Positions 1-7,180 of a stretch of DNA of 8,356 nt are shown piece after piece. The notes under the pieces are model-generated. The model worked only from the letters and a program-made list of their open reading frames with translations. It made no database searches and was not told where the DNA came from. Positions within the stretch are counted from its first letter, which is position 1. Each line of letters begins with the position of its first letter. The stretch covers positions 1 to 8,356 of the forward strand of contig CAYWDH010000079.1 of NCBI GenBank assembly GCA_964456985.1, given 5' to 3'. Origin of the DNA: WJMT01 sp964456985. GTDB lineage: Bacteria; Acidobacteriota; Aminicenantia; Aminicenantales; Aminicenantaceae. Made by a program: the position numbers and the translations under genes.

Positions 1-2
1 CC

Positions 3-794
3 AAAAAAGTCTCTTGTGAAATCATCGTGGTTGACAATTTCTCATCCGACGGCAGTCCGGAAATGATGGAAAAGGAGTTTCCCGAAGTCACCCTTATCAA
101 GAACAGGAAAAATGAAGGTTTTGGACGGGCCAACAACCAGGGACTGGCCAGAGCCCAAGGCAAGTATATTCTCTTCTTAAACAGCGATGTCACTGTCCAA
201 GAAAACTGTCTGGATCGAATGTTTGACTTCATGGAAAAAAATCCAGAGGTCGGCGCTTCCTCCTGCCTATTGACTTTTCCAGACGGAAGCCTTCAGCATT
301 CCTGCAGAAGGTTTCCCAGCTTTAAAGTTTTTTTTTCGATGATGATAGGTCTGAGATACTTTTTCCCCAACCTTAAAATCTTCCGAGAATACTTGATGCA
401 GGATTGGGACCACTCTGACACAAGAGAGGTCGACCAGATCATGGGAAGCTTCATGTTTGTCAGAAGAGACGTCTTGGACCGAGTGGGAAGTTTTGACGAA
501 AGATACTGGATGTATTTTGAAGAAGTCGATCTCTGCTTGAGGATTAAACGGTCGGGCTGGAAGATCATCCATTATCCTCATGCTCAGGCCATCCATTTTT
601 TATCAAAGAGCTCAGAGCAATGGGAAGAAATGAAGAGAACAAACGAATTTCAAAAAAGCCTCCTGAAATACTTCAAAAAAAACGGAAAAGTTTATGAATA
701 CCATATTCTCTTCGTTTTAAGTAAAATAAAGTATCTAATTCTTAATACATTTACACTTATAAGGAGAGGAATACATGGAAGAAAAAGAAATTAA
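3..794 (+). CDS. Glycosyltransferase family 2, rhamnosyltransferase-like (5' end cut by window)
   Basis: The reading frame is already open at base 3, so the gene begins outside the window; probably 30-40 N-terminal residues are missing. The first visible residues contain EIIVVDN followed by S-x-DGS, the nucleotide-binding strand and loop of GT-A fold family 2 enzymes. FLNSDV (Asp codon at 186-188) is the metal/nucleotide-binding DxD-equivalent of this subgroup. The block from about 430 to 600, with MGSFMFVRRDVLDRVGSFDE, then YFEEVDLCLR and KRSGW, is the acceptor-side signature of rhamnosyltransferase-like GT2 proteins (WbbL/RfbF type). The enzyme should transfer a sugar from a nucleotide donor to a growing lipid-linked glycan at the inner membrane face. 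The basic, partly hydrophobic C-terminus may help membrane attachment. The last 20 bases overlap the next gene, suggesting co-transcription. The family is secure; the actual sugar and linkage cannot be read from the sequence. Confidence 0.93.
   Translation, partial: KKVSCEIIVVDNFSSDGSPEMMEKEFPEVTLIKNRKNEGFGRANNQGLARAQGKYILFLNSDVTVQENCLDRMFDFMEKNPEVGASSCLLTFPDGSLQHSCRRFPSFKVFFSMMIGLRYFFPNLKIFREYLMQDWDHSDTREVDQIMGSFMFVRRDVLDRVGSFDERYWMYFEEVDLCLRIKRSGWKIIHYPHAQAIHFLSKSSEQWEEMKRTNEFQKSLLKYFKKNGKVYEYHILFVLSKIKYLILNTFTLIRRGIHGRKRN
761..770 (+). promoter_or_regulatory. Strong ribosome binding site for the PA14 gene
   Basis: AAGGAGAGGA lies just upstream of the ATG at 775, with 8 bases between AAGGAG and the start codon. 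It is inside the 3' end of the preceding glycosyltransferase gene and fixes the start of the next gene despite the 20-base overlap. Confidence 0.8.
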
Positions 795-1758
795 AAAGAA
801 AAGAAAAGAGATATTCCACCAGATTAGAATGGCCGAGGAGAGATTAGAAAGTGCTTCACTTCTCATAGAAGGAAAGGAAAGTGTAGATACTATTCCCATA
901 TTAACCAAGGCTATGGATATCATTATCAGAACTCTTCTTTCCTTTAAACAAAAACCTCTCCAGAATTTAAATGAAAATATCAATTCGCTGGAGGAAGAAT
1001 ACAGGGAAGAAGGACTATGTGATGAAGAAAGCATTAAGACAATTCTTTCTTTACATGAATTGAATGAAAACTACAGGAATGAGATGGAGTTAAAAATTGA
1101 TGAAAAAACTGTAAAAAATATTTTTGAACAAACAGAGAATTTCCTGAATAAAGCTCACAAATTCTTAAAGACCCAACTGACAACTCCTGAAGAGAAAAGG
1201 ATGAGAAAAAAAGTGAGGCAGATACTTCTTATAGCAGGAATTCTTGTTGGCTCGGCAGCCGTCCTGTTTTTTCTGGTTAAACTCAGCATCAATAAATTTG
1301 GCCCACAACATGGCCTGCTGGCTCGTTATTATAATAACGTGAACCTTGCAGGACCTCCTGAGGTAGAAAAAATCGATAAAAAAATTGATTTTGGCTGGGG
1401 AAATGAGAGGCCCCAAAAAAATATAAGCGGTGACTTCTCCGTAACCTGGGAAGGAAGAATAAAAATAGACAAAAGCGAAGAGTACACCTTTTATATCCTG
1501 AGTGACGAGGGCGCCCGATTATTTCTGGATGATAAGATTATAATAGATACCTGGTCGGATAAGAAGAGGATGATGGAACATTCTGGTCACGCAAAGCTTG
1601 AAAAGGGTTTTCACAAAATAAAATTAGACTACTACTTTGATAAACGCCATGCAACTATCCAATTACTTTGGAGTTCTCCATCATTTAAAAGGAGGATTGT
1701 TGGCAACAGAATTCTTTATCCTCCATCTGAACTCAGTCAATCAAAACAACAAATCTAA
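775..1758 (+). CDS. Membrane-anchored PA14-domain protein with an N-terminal HEPN-like helical domain
   Basis: The 327-residue protein has three parts. Residues 1-148 are charged and helical with no signal peptide. The pattern around 18-58 (AEERLESASLLIEGK, then a helix ending RTLLSF) and the late helix 112-131 resemble a HEPN-type four-helix bundle, but the R-x4-6-H RNase motif of catalytic HEPN proteins is not visible. Residues 150-168 form one hydrophobic transmembrane helix, preceded by KRMRKKVR, which predicts a cytoplasmic N-terminus. Residues 180-308 form a PA14 domain: it opens with GLLARYY, has FSVTWEGRI and YTFYILSDEGARLFLDD, and ends with IQLLWSS. PA14 domains are beta-barrel modules that often bind carbohydrate. 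I infer a surface glycan sensor or scaffold tied to the neighbouring glycosyltransferase. The start is fixed by the AAGGAG at 761. The PA14 call is firm, the HEPN-like call tentative, the role unknown. The gene is AT-rich compared with the flanking glycan genes. Confidence 0.85.
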   Translation: MEEKEIKKKRKEIFHQIRMAEERLESASLLIEGKESVDTIPILTKAMDIIIRTLLSFKQKPLQNLNENINSLEEEYREEGLCDEESIKTILSLHELNENYRNEMELKIDEKTVKNIFEQTENFLNKAHKFLKTQLTTPEEKRMRKKVRQILLIAGILVGSAAVLFFLVKLSINKFGPQHGLLARYYNNVNLAGPPEVEKIDKKIDFGWGNERPQKNISGDFSVTWEGRIKIDKSEEYTFYILSDEGARLFLDDKIIIDTWSDKKRMMEHSGHAKLEKGFHKIKLDYYFDKRHATIQLLWSSPSFKRRIVGNRILYPPSELSQSKQQI

Positions 1759-1826
1759 AAACTCTTAAATGTTGATCATCATATCAATAATGAGGATTTA
1801 AATTCACTCCGGGAAGTCATATCTCT

Positions 1827-3281
1827 ATGAGGGAAAACAAAAATCATAGACAAAAAATCATCGTCATCGGATTGGATGGAGCTTCGCCGAAGATATTTTT
1901 TGATAAATGGAAAGAAGAATTCCCGAATATAAAAAAAATAAAGGCAAGGGGATGGCACGGAAAACTAAAATCAACAACTCCTCCTGTCACTGGACCAGCC
2001 TGGGCTTCCTTTGCCACAGGCTGCAATCCAGGAAAACACGGAATCTTTGACTTCCTTTATCAAGATCCTGCCACGGGCGATTTAAGACCCATAACTTCTG
2101 AGAATATTAAAACTCCCACCATATATGAAATACTGAAAGAACATGGAATGAACAGTATATTAATCAATCTTCCTGTGAGTTATCCCCCCAAGACCGATGA
2201 TATAATCCTTACTAGTTTACTCACCAGAGGAGATGAATTCGTTTTCCCCGAAAAATTAAAACATGAAATGCCGGAACTTCAAAAATACCGAATAGTACCA
2301 GACCAAAAATTCTATGTTGACTATGACAGAAAAAAATTCATTGAAGATATCCGCAATCTGGAAAGAGACAAATTTGAAATAGCAAAAAAATTATTCAAGA
2401 AGGATTGGAATCTCTTTTTCATACTCTTCAGTGGAACAGACTGGATACAACATAAATTCTATTATGAAATGATAAAAAGAAATAAAAAAAAGAACCAACA
2501 GATTATTCATTTCTATAAAGAACTAGACTCCTACATCGGATGGTTTCTGGAAAATAAGGATGAAAACACACATCTCTTTATCATATCTGATCACGGATTC
2601 AAAGTGTATGAAGGGACAGTAGGACTCAACAATTTACTGGAAAAATATGATTATTTAAGATTTAAGAAAAGTGAAGAGAAAGAAATACCTCCAACCAGAA
2701 GGCGAAAAGAAATCTCACAAAAGCTTGAGAACAAAAGAATGTTGTCTATCAATCCAGTCATTTGGAAAATATTATCAAAAAATAAATTGATCGTTGAATT
2801 ATCTAGAGGAATTTATAACCTTTTCTTCCAAAAACGATTCAAATTGCATACGGCGCCTCAAAAAAAAGATGTCAATATAGAATCGTCAAAAGCGTACTGT
2901 CGATCTTCAGAATCTTCAGGGATATATATTAAGAACAGACACCAGAATATCAAGGATGAATTGATAAAGAAATTAAACAGGGAAAACATATTTTCCACAA
3001 TCAAAGAACGCATGCATATTTACCACGGCCCGTATATAAAATATGCTCCTGATATTGTATTATGGTCAGAGAAATACGTCTTAGCCAAAACACAATTTGA
3101 GTCCATAATAAAAAAGAACACCAATAGTCACGATTATTATGGAATATTTCTGTTTGACAGCCCATACATCAAAAACAAAAAGTATATAAACAAGGAATTA
3201 ACGGATATCGCTCCAACTATCTTGCATATTTTAGGCATTGATTATAAAAAGTATGACTTAGATGGAAAAATTATTGTGTGA
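1827..3281 (+). CDS. AlkP-superfamily phosphodiesterase/nucleotide pyrophosphatase-like protein
   Basis: The 484-residue protein has the full metal-site series of the type I phosphodiesterase/nucleotide pyrophosphatase branch of the alkaline phosphatase superfamily. GLDGA supplies Asp17. The block PPVTGPAWASFATG supplies the probable nucleophile Thr55. SGTDWIQH supplies Asp205 and His209, ISDHGF supplies Asp255 and His256, and SHDYYGIF supplies His435. The ending DIAPTILHILGI followed by DLDGK is the usual family terminus. Such enzymes use two metal ions, usually zinc, to cleave phosphomonoesters or phosphodiesters. No signal peptide or membrane helix is visible, so a cytoplasmic location is predicted. 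The stretch between about 275 and 400 is lysine-rich and divergent. It follows the PA14 gene by 68 bases. The upstream GGGAAG at 1811 is a weak ribosome binding site. The substrate is unknown; a nucleotide sugar or phospho-glycan intermediate is only a guess from context. Confidence 0.88.
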   Translation: MRENKNHRQKIIVIGLDGASPKIFFDKWKEEFPNIKKIKARGWHGKLKSTTPPVTGPAWASFATGCNPGKHGIFDFLYQDPATGDLRPITSENIKTPTIYEILKEHGMNSILINLPVSYPPKTDDIILTSLLTRGDEFVFPEKLKHEMPELQKYRIVPDQKFYVDYDRKKFIEDIRNLERDKFEIAKKLFKKDWNLFFILFSGTDWIQHKFYYEMIKRNKKKNQQIIHFYKELDSYIGWFLENKDENTHLFIISDHGFKVYEGTVGLNNLLEKYDYLRFKKSEEKEIPPTRRRKEISQKLENKRMLSINPVIWKILSKNKLIVELSRGIYNLFFQKRFKLHTAPQKKDVNIESSKAYCRSSESSGIYIKNRHQNIKDELIKKLNRENIFSTIKERMHIYHGPYIKYAPDIVLWSEKYVLAKTQFESIIKKNTNSHDYYGIFLFDSPYIKNKKYINKELTDIAPTILHILGIDYKKYDLDGKIIV

Positions 3282-3461
3282 TAAGAAAGACTTGGTTAGG
3301 TATAGCCTCCTCCAGCTCTTTGAAGTTGTTGAGGTAAAAAATCGCCAATAGCGTTTATCAATGGCTGCGATCACAAAAATCCAATCCTTATTCTCTAGAC
3401 CAAAAAATAGCCTGTCTAAACAGAGATGAAGATGATTCTTGCATAATAAGGGGTGATTAGT
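3282..3461. other. 180-base intergenic region, boundary between two gene groups
   Basis: This gap separates the AT-rich phosphodiesterase gene from the deacetylase gene and probably contains the promoter of the latter, but I find no convincing -35/-10 pair and no clear terminator hairpin. On the - strand, 3271-3354 reads as a 27-codon open segment that looks protein-like but has no good start. See findings. Confidence 0.4.
3448..3453 (+). promoter_or_regulatory. Ribosome binding site that selects the GTG start at 3462
   Basis: AAGGGG sits 8 bases before the GTG at 3462, a normal spacing. The in-frame GTG at 3453 overlaps this site and has no ribosome binding site of its own, so 3462 is the better start for the deacetylase. 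Confidence 0.65.
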
Positions 3462-4355
3462 GTGTATTACTACTTCCTCTGCCTCATCCTTTGGCCGCTG
3501 AGCCTTGCGGCGGATTTTTTTTTAAAAATCTGGCACCTCTTTTGGCCTGACCACTCAGTCCGCATTCTCAATTATCATAGTATCTCTTCTCCTACTAGAA
3601 GAAGAAGGATGAGGCATATCTCCGTCTCTCCAGAAATTTTTGCTGCCCAAATGAAATTTTTAGCTGATCATAATTTCAAGGTAATCGACTTGAACGATTT
3701 TTTAGCATGGAAACAAGCCAGTCATCCCATCCCACCTAAAACTGTCATGCTGACATTTGATGATGGTTTTGAAGACAATTATTACAACGCCTTTCCTGTG
3801 CTGTCTAAATATTCATATAGGGCTGTGCTTTCCGTCATTACTAAGTACATCGATGGAGATTCTCCCTTTCCATGGATCAAGAAATATCTCTCCTCAGACG
3901 GAGCGAGTCAGCTGACAGGATTGCCTCTTAAAAAACACCAGCTAAAAGCCATGAGTGATGGAGGAATAACGGTCGCTTCTCACACTCAACACCATATCTC
4001 CTTCGACCGCTTGGACAAAAAAAGAGTATCGGAGGAAGTCCTCGGATCAAAAAAAGAGCTTGAGGAAATATTAGGAAAAAGGATAAGATACCTTGCTTAT
4101 CCCTATGGTTCTTGGGGAAATTTTGATAATTTGGACAAAAGAATCGTTCAATCAGCTGATTATGAAGCTGCTCTCTCTACTAAAGTTGGGAGCAATGACC
4201 TAAAGAGTGATCTTTATGAGCTGCGCCGGATACCGATTTTCGAGATAGACGGGCTCTCTATCTTCAGAAGAAAAGTCAGAGGGGCTTATGATTTTACCGC
4301 CCTTTTCCAATGGCTTGGCTTTAAGATCAGAAAGCTCATCAAAGAAAGAACATAA
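3462..4355 (+). CDS. Polysaccharide deacetylase (NodB/CE4 family), membrane-anchored
   Basis: The 297-residue protein is a carbohydrate esterase family 4 enzyme that should hydrolyse N-acetyl (or N-formyl/O-acetyl) groups from a sugar residue. Residues 2-28 are hydrophobic and aromatic, with no clear cleavage site, so they probably act as a membrane anchor. ILNYHSIS (35-42) is the early His motif common in IcaB/PgaB-like members. Motif 1 is TFDDG (98-102), with Asp100 the likely base and Asp101 a metal ligand. Motif 2 is SHTQHH (173-178), with His174 and His178 as metal ligands. Motif 3 is YPYGSWG near 213. The catalytic metal set is therefore complete. The GTG start at 3462 is chosen because AAGGGG lies 8 bases upstream; a start at 3453 would add three residues. 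The stop is one base before the methyltransferase start, so the two genes are almost certainly co-translated. The substrate glycan is unknown. Confidence 0.9.
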   Translation: MYYYFLCLILWPLSLAADFFLKIWHLFWPDHSVRILNYHSISSPTRRRRMRHISVSPEIFAAQMKFLADHNFKVIDLNDFLAWKQASHPIPPKTVMLTFDDGFEDNYYNAFPVLSKYSYRAVLSVITKYIDGDSPFPWIKKYLSSDGASQLTGLPLKKHQLKAMSDGGITVASHTQHHISFDRLDKKRVSEEVLGSKKELEEILGKRIRYLAYPYGSWGNFDNLDKRIVQSADYEAALSTKVGSNDLKSDLYELRRIPIFEIDGLSIFRRKVRGAYDFTALFQWLGFKIRKLIKERT

Positions 4356-4356
4356 C

Positions 4357-5172
4357 ATGAGCCCCGTTCTGAAAAACAAAGAAAAACAGAAAAGATATGT
4401 AAAAGACTATTTTGATGAATATTCAAGCCAGTACCACCAAGACCACTATGTCAAAAAGAGACCGCCTAGCATCTATCCTGTCTTGGCTGTTCGATTGAGT
4501 TACATGACAGCCATGCTGACCAATTTTACGCCAGGCGGCCGAGTCATGGATATCGGCTGTGGCACTGGTGAAATGCTTCAAGTTCTCCAGAAACACCAGT
4601 TCCAAGCTTTTGGCCTTGATTATTCATTAAAAATGCTTCAAGCGGTATCTAAAAGCATATCTGACCAGAGAGTTCCCTTGATCAACGGAGAGATAGAAGC
4701 TCTTCCTTTTAAGGACGAAACCTTTGACGGTTTGATCTGTGCAGGAGTGATTGAGTATTTGAATGAAGACCAACAGGCCCTTAGCGAGATAGCCCGCATC
4801 CTTAAGCGAGGTGGGTTTGCCATCATCACTCTCTCCAACAGGTTATCACCTGCTCGAATTTTTGAGCCTGTGGCGCATTCTCGTCTAGGTCAAAAGATCA
4901 AAGGATGGTTAAAAAAACTGTTGTTTAAAAAGCAGACAATGCTTTATCCTCCCTTCCACACCCATATACCATTCTTCTTTGACCAGGAGGCAGAGAAGAC
5001 TGGCTTGAAGCTGTCTGCATACAATTTTTTTCATTTCTCTCTTCTCCCCTGGCCTCTCAACCGACTGCTACCTCGCTTCTATGTTGCGACAGGCCTCACA
5101 ATGGAAAAACTATCAAGGACTAAATTGGGAGTTCTAGGCAGGGGCTATATCGGCAAATATCAAAAATTGTAA
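4357..5172 (+). CDS. Class I SAM-dependent methyltransferase
   Basis: The 271-residue protein has a Rossmann-type methyltransferase core (Methyltransf_11-like). Motif I, VMDIGCGTG, lies at residues 63-71 and binds S-adenosylmethionine. GLDYS (86-90) carries Asp88, which should bind the ribose hydroxyls. The segment IEALPFKDETFDGL (113-126) is motif II/III, followed by VIEYLNE and the ILKRGG post-core turn. The C-terminal 90 residues are basic and aromatic and may bind the acceptor or the membrane. The ATG at 4357 is chosen because it falls one base after the deacetylase stop; an in-frame upstream ATG at 4288 would force a 23-residue extension that lies wholly inside the deacetylase gene. The upstream A/G-rich run is only a weak ribosome binding site, which fits translational coupling. 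Neighbours suggest O- or N-methylation of a sugar in a surface glycan, but small-molecule or lipid methylation cannot be excluded. Confidence 0.88.
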   Translation: MSPVLKNKEKQKRYVKDYFDEYSSQYHQDHYVKKRPPSIYPVLAVRLSYMTAMLTNFTPGGRVMDIGCGTGEMLQVLQKHQFQAFGLDYSLKMLQAVSKSISDQRVPLINGEIEALPFKDETFDGLICAGVIEYLNEDQQALSEIARILKRGGFAIITLSNRLSPARIFEPVAHSRLGQKIKGWLKKLLFKKQTMLYPPFHTHIPFFFDQEAEKTGLKLSAYNFFHFSLLPWPLNRLLPRFYVATGLTMEKLSRTKLGVLGRGYIGKYQKL

Positions 5173-5191
5173 TCTATCAAAACAATTTTGC

Positions 5192-5216
5192 CTATGGTCA
5201 TGATTCATGACTATGG
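5192..5216. terminator. Hairpin in the convergent gap, possible bidirectional terminator
   Basis: CTATGGTCATG (5192-5202) pairs with CATGACTATGG (5206-5216) around a three-base loop: 11 pairs including two G-T wobbles. It lies between the ends of two converging genes, where a terminator is expected. Neither side is followed by a long T run (CCTTTACT on the + side, CAAAATTGTTTT read on the - side), so intrinsic termination would be weak. Confidence 0.4.
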
Positions 5217-5323
5217 CCTTTACTCCCATGCCAAAATTACTGTGAAGCTCTCGTTCATTCGGCAAGAAAATCGTGGGAACAAAATATTTTTATCCATCAT
5301 CCGAATAAAATCTTCCTGCAGGA

Positions 5324-7093
5324 TCACGTTTTTCTTTCGGATATCCTGTATATTTTTATCACTGGCCCCCTCAGATACATTTCCCTATGCTGCAGGTAAT
5401 GAATAAGCTCTTTTATGGTTCTGTAAACAGCTGTTATATCATTCTTCCCAAATTCCATGTTTGCCGGCCAAAATTCCTTGACCAGATATTCACGTTCGAA
5501 TAATTCCGTATAGAACTTCACCTCATTTGAATACCTGTCTTTCTCAGCCAGAATTCTCTGATAGATTAATGAGGAAACGATCACATATTCAATCCCCTCT
5601 TTCTTAAACTGTTCTAAACTCTTTACTGCAACCGAACCGCAACAACCGGGTTTCAAGGGAGTATAAGCATCAGCGACTATTTTGGCATGGGTGGGCAGAT
5701 TCAATCCTATCCAATCCTTAGAAACCACTCGCGTATCTTTCCAGCTAAAACTTAGGCTCTGCATTATTCCGCGGAAAAAAAGTGAGGAGAGTATAACCGC
5801 CAGAATTACCGTGAAGAAAAAACGCCATCCAATTTTCTTCTTGTTCAAAAAAGCTGCGAGCCAGTCAATTCCAACCGAAGCGATTATGATTGGGATGATA
5901 TATATCGGAACTGCCCATCTTTCCCAGTGAATGGCCAAGGTGGAGATTAAGGCCCAATAAATTAAGCCAAACAACGAAACAGTGAAGTAGTGCTTTACTC
6001 TCATATATGCTCTAAATTCTAGGATGAAGAGAACTAGACCCAACAAAAAAAATAGACTGAGCAGTATTCCTGTGTTGTCAAGCCATGTTCCGATGTAATA
6101 CAAAAGATTTCCTCCCCATCCTAATCCCGAAGCTCCCAGATGATATGAGGCCTTCTCTTCGGCCAGAGCCTTCAAGACTTCTTTATAATTTAAAAATACA
6201 AAAGGGGCAGCGATAAAAAAAGAAGAGAGAAAAATAAGTATAGAAAGGGGGAGAAGCTTTAAGATATTTCTTCTCTTTCGCCGATGAGAAAACACCACTC
6301 CAAAAAAAATCATGGTCATGGAAAGAATTCCTGGATATTTCTCCGCTGTCGCTATCCCGCTAAACAGGCACCCCAGGATCAGAAATTTAAGCTTTCTCGT
6401 TTTCATATATTTCGAGATCCATAAGGCAACCATTGAAATAAAAAAAGTAAGTGGAATATCAGGGGTAGCGTAGTGGGAGTGGCGGATAAAACTAGGAAAG
6501 AAGGCCGTCAATGCAGAGGCAAGTAATCCGACTTTCTTTCCCCCCACTTCTTTAGCCAAAAAGAACATCGACAATATCATCAGACTCCCAAGGCAAGCTG
6601 TGATGATCCGGGAAAGAAAGACATAGGGCGCAGGATGCTTGGAAAAATGAGCCTGTATCCCTTCGCAGTCATGTAAAAAGAAACATCTGACCGCAGAAAA
6701 AGCCTTATAAAAAATGGCACTCAAATAGATAGAGACATGATTCGGCCGATTATATATTCCTGGATTCAGATCTCCACTGGCAGCAACAACAACCGCTTTC
6801 TCAACGACGGCAACTTCATCGGTATGCAATCTTAAGGGCAAACCAAATCTCAGTCCGTTTGCCCGAAAAACCGTTCCACTAATAAATAGAATAAGTAATA
6901 GAATAAATGTATTATGGGAGCTCAGTTCCCTCAGGAGAATTTTTTTTGAACTTTTCAGTCGGTTCAAGTTCTTGAATATTTTTTCCTGTCTTAACGCCTT
7001 ATGACTTCTGAGGATAGTTGACAAAAAATAAATATTTATGTCAAGTCGAAAGAGAGATGTGTAAGCATTCTTATTTCCGTGCACTCTTTTCAA
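5324..7093 (-). CDS. GT39/ArnT-like polytopic membrane glycosyltransferase (PMT family)
   Basis: This protein of up to 589 residues has about ten hydrophobic helices followed by a soluble C-terminal region from about 440. The first outer loop carries RLHTDEV (HTDE at 90-93), matching the acidic catalytic motif of GT-C enzymes of the protein-mannosyltransferase/ArnT group. HSHYATPDIPLTFF (205-218) is the second family signature. DTRVVSKDWIGLNLPTHAKI near 445-465 is the usual post-membrane segment. Such enzymes take a sugar from a polyprenyl-phosphate carrier and transfer it to a lipid, glycan or protein on the outer face of the membrane. Two adjacent cysteines (484-485) lie in the soluble region. 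The start is uncertain: the frame opens with TTG at 7093, no ATG occurs before residue 172, and GTG 7084, TTG 7024 or TTG 6967 are alternatives that would shorten the basic N-terminal extension. It is transcribed alone, divergent from the next GT2 gene. The acceptor is unknown. Confidence 0.87.
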   Translation of the reverse strand: MKRVHGNKNAYTSLFRLDINIYFLSTILRSHKALRQEKIFKNLNRLKSSKKILLRELSSHNTFILLLILFISGTVFRANGLRFGLPLRLHTDEVAVVEKAVVVAASGDLNPGIYNRPNHVSIYLSAIFYKAFSAVRCFFLHDCEGIQAHFSKHPAPYVFLSRIITACLGSLMILSMFFLAKEVGGKKVGLLASALTAFFPSFIRHSHYATPDIPLTFFISMVALWISKYMKTRKLKFLILGCLFSGIATAEKYPGILSMTMIFFGVVFSHRRKRRNILKLLPLSILIFLSSFFIAAPFVFLNYKEVLKALAEEKASYHLGASGLGWGGNLLYYIGTWLDNTGILLSLFFLLGLVLFILEFRAYMRVKHYFTVSLFGLIYWALISTLAIHWERWAVPIYIIPIIIASVGIDWLAAFLNKKKIGWRFFFTVILAVILSSLFFRGIMQSLSFSWKDTRVVSKDWIGLNLPTHAKIVADAYTPLKPGCCGSVAVKSLEQFKKEGIEYVIVSSLIYQRILAEKDRYSNEVKFYTELFEREYLVKEFWPANMEFGKNDITAVYRTIKELIHYLQHREMYLRGPVIKIYRISERKT

Positions 7094-7180
7094 TTCAGTG
7101 TATATTTAAATTCATCACGGTCTTAAGGATGCTTCAGAGAGAAGTCGAACAGATATAGAAATGCTTATAAAAGATATTGA

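Noticed and set aside
267..596. Open frames on the - strand inside the first glycosyltransferase gene
   Set aside because: They lie wholly within a gene with clear GT2 motifs, have no ribosome binding sites and show no recognisable domain.
1773..1788. TTGAT-ATCAA dyad upstream of the phosphodiesterase gene
   Set aside because: Five-base arms in AT-rich DNA are expected by chance, and there is no T run or other sign of function.
3453..3461. GTG at 3453 as start of the deacetylase
   Set aside because: It overlaps the AAGGGG site that best serves the in-frame GTG at 3462 and has no ribosome binding site of its own.
4288..4356. Earlier ATG at 4288 for the methyltransferase
   Set aside because: Would place 23 extra residues wholly inside the deacetylase gene; the ATG at 4357 directly after the deacetylase stop is the more natural coupled start.
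5188..5406. 72-codon + strand open frame in the convergent gap
   Set aside because: Begins inside the hairpin, runs into the 3' end of the GT39 gene on the other strand, has no ribosome binding site and a low-complexity translation.
7018..7044. TTGACA and TGTCAA facing each other, as promoter boxes for divergent transcription
   Set aside because: Neither has a convincing -10 at 16-18 bases, and the segment may be coding if the GT39 gene starts at 7093.
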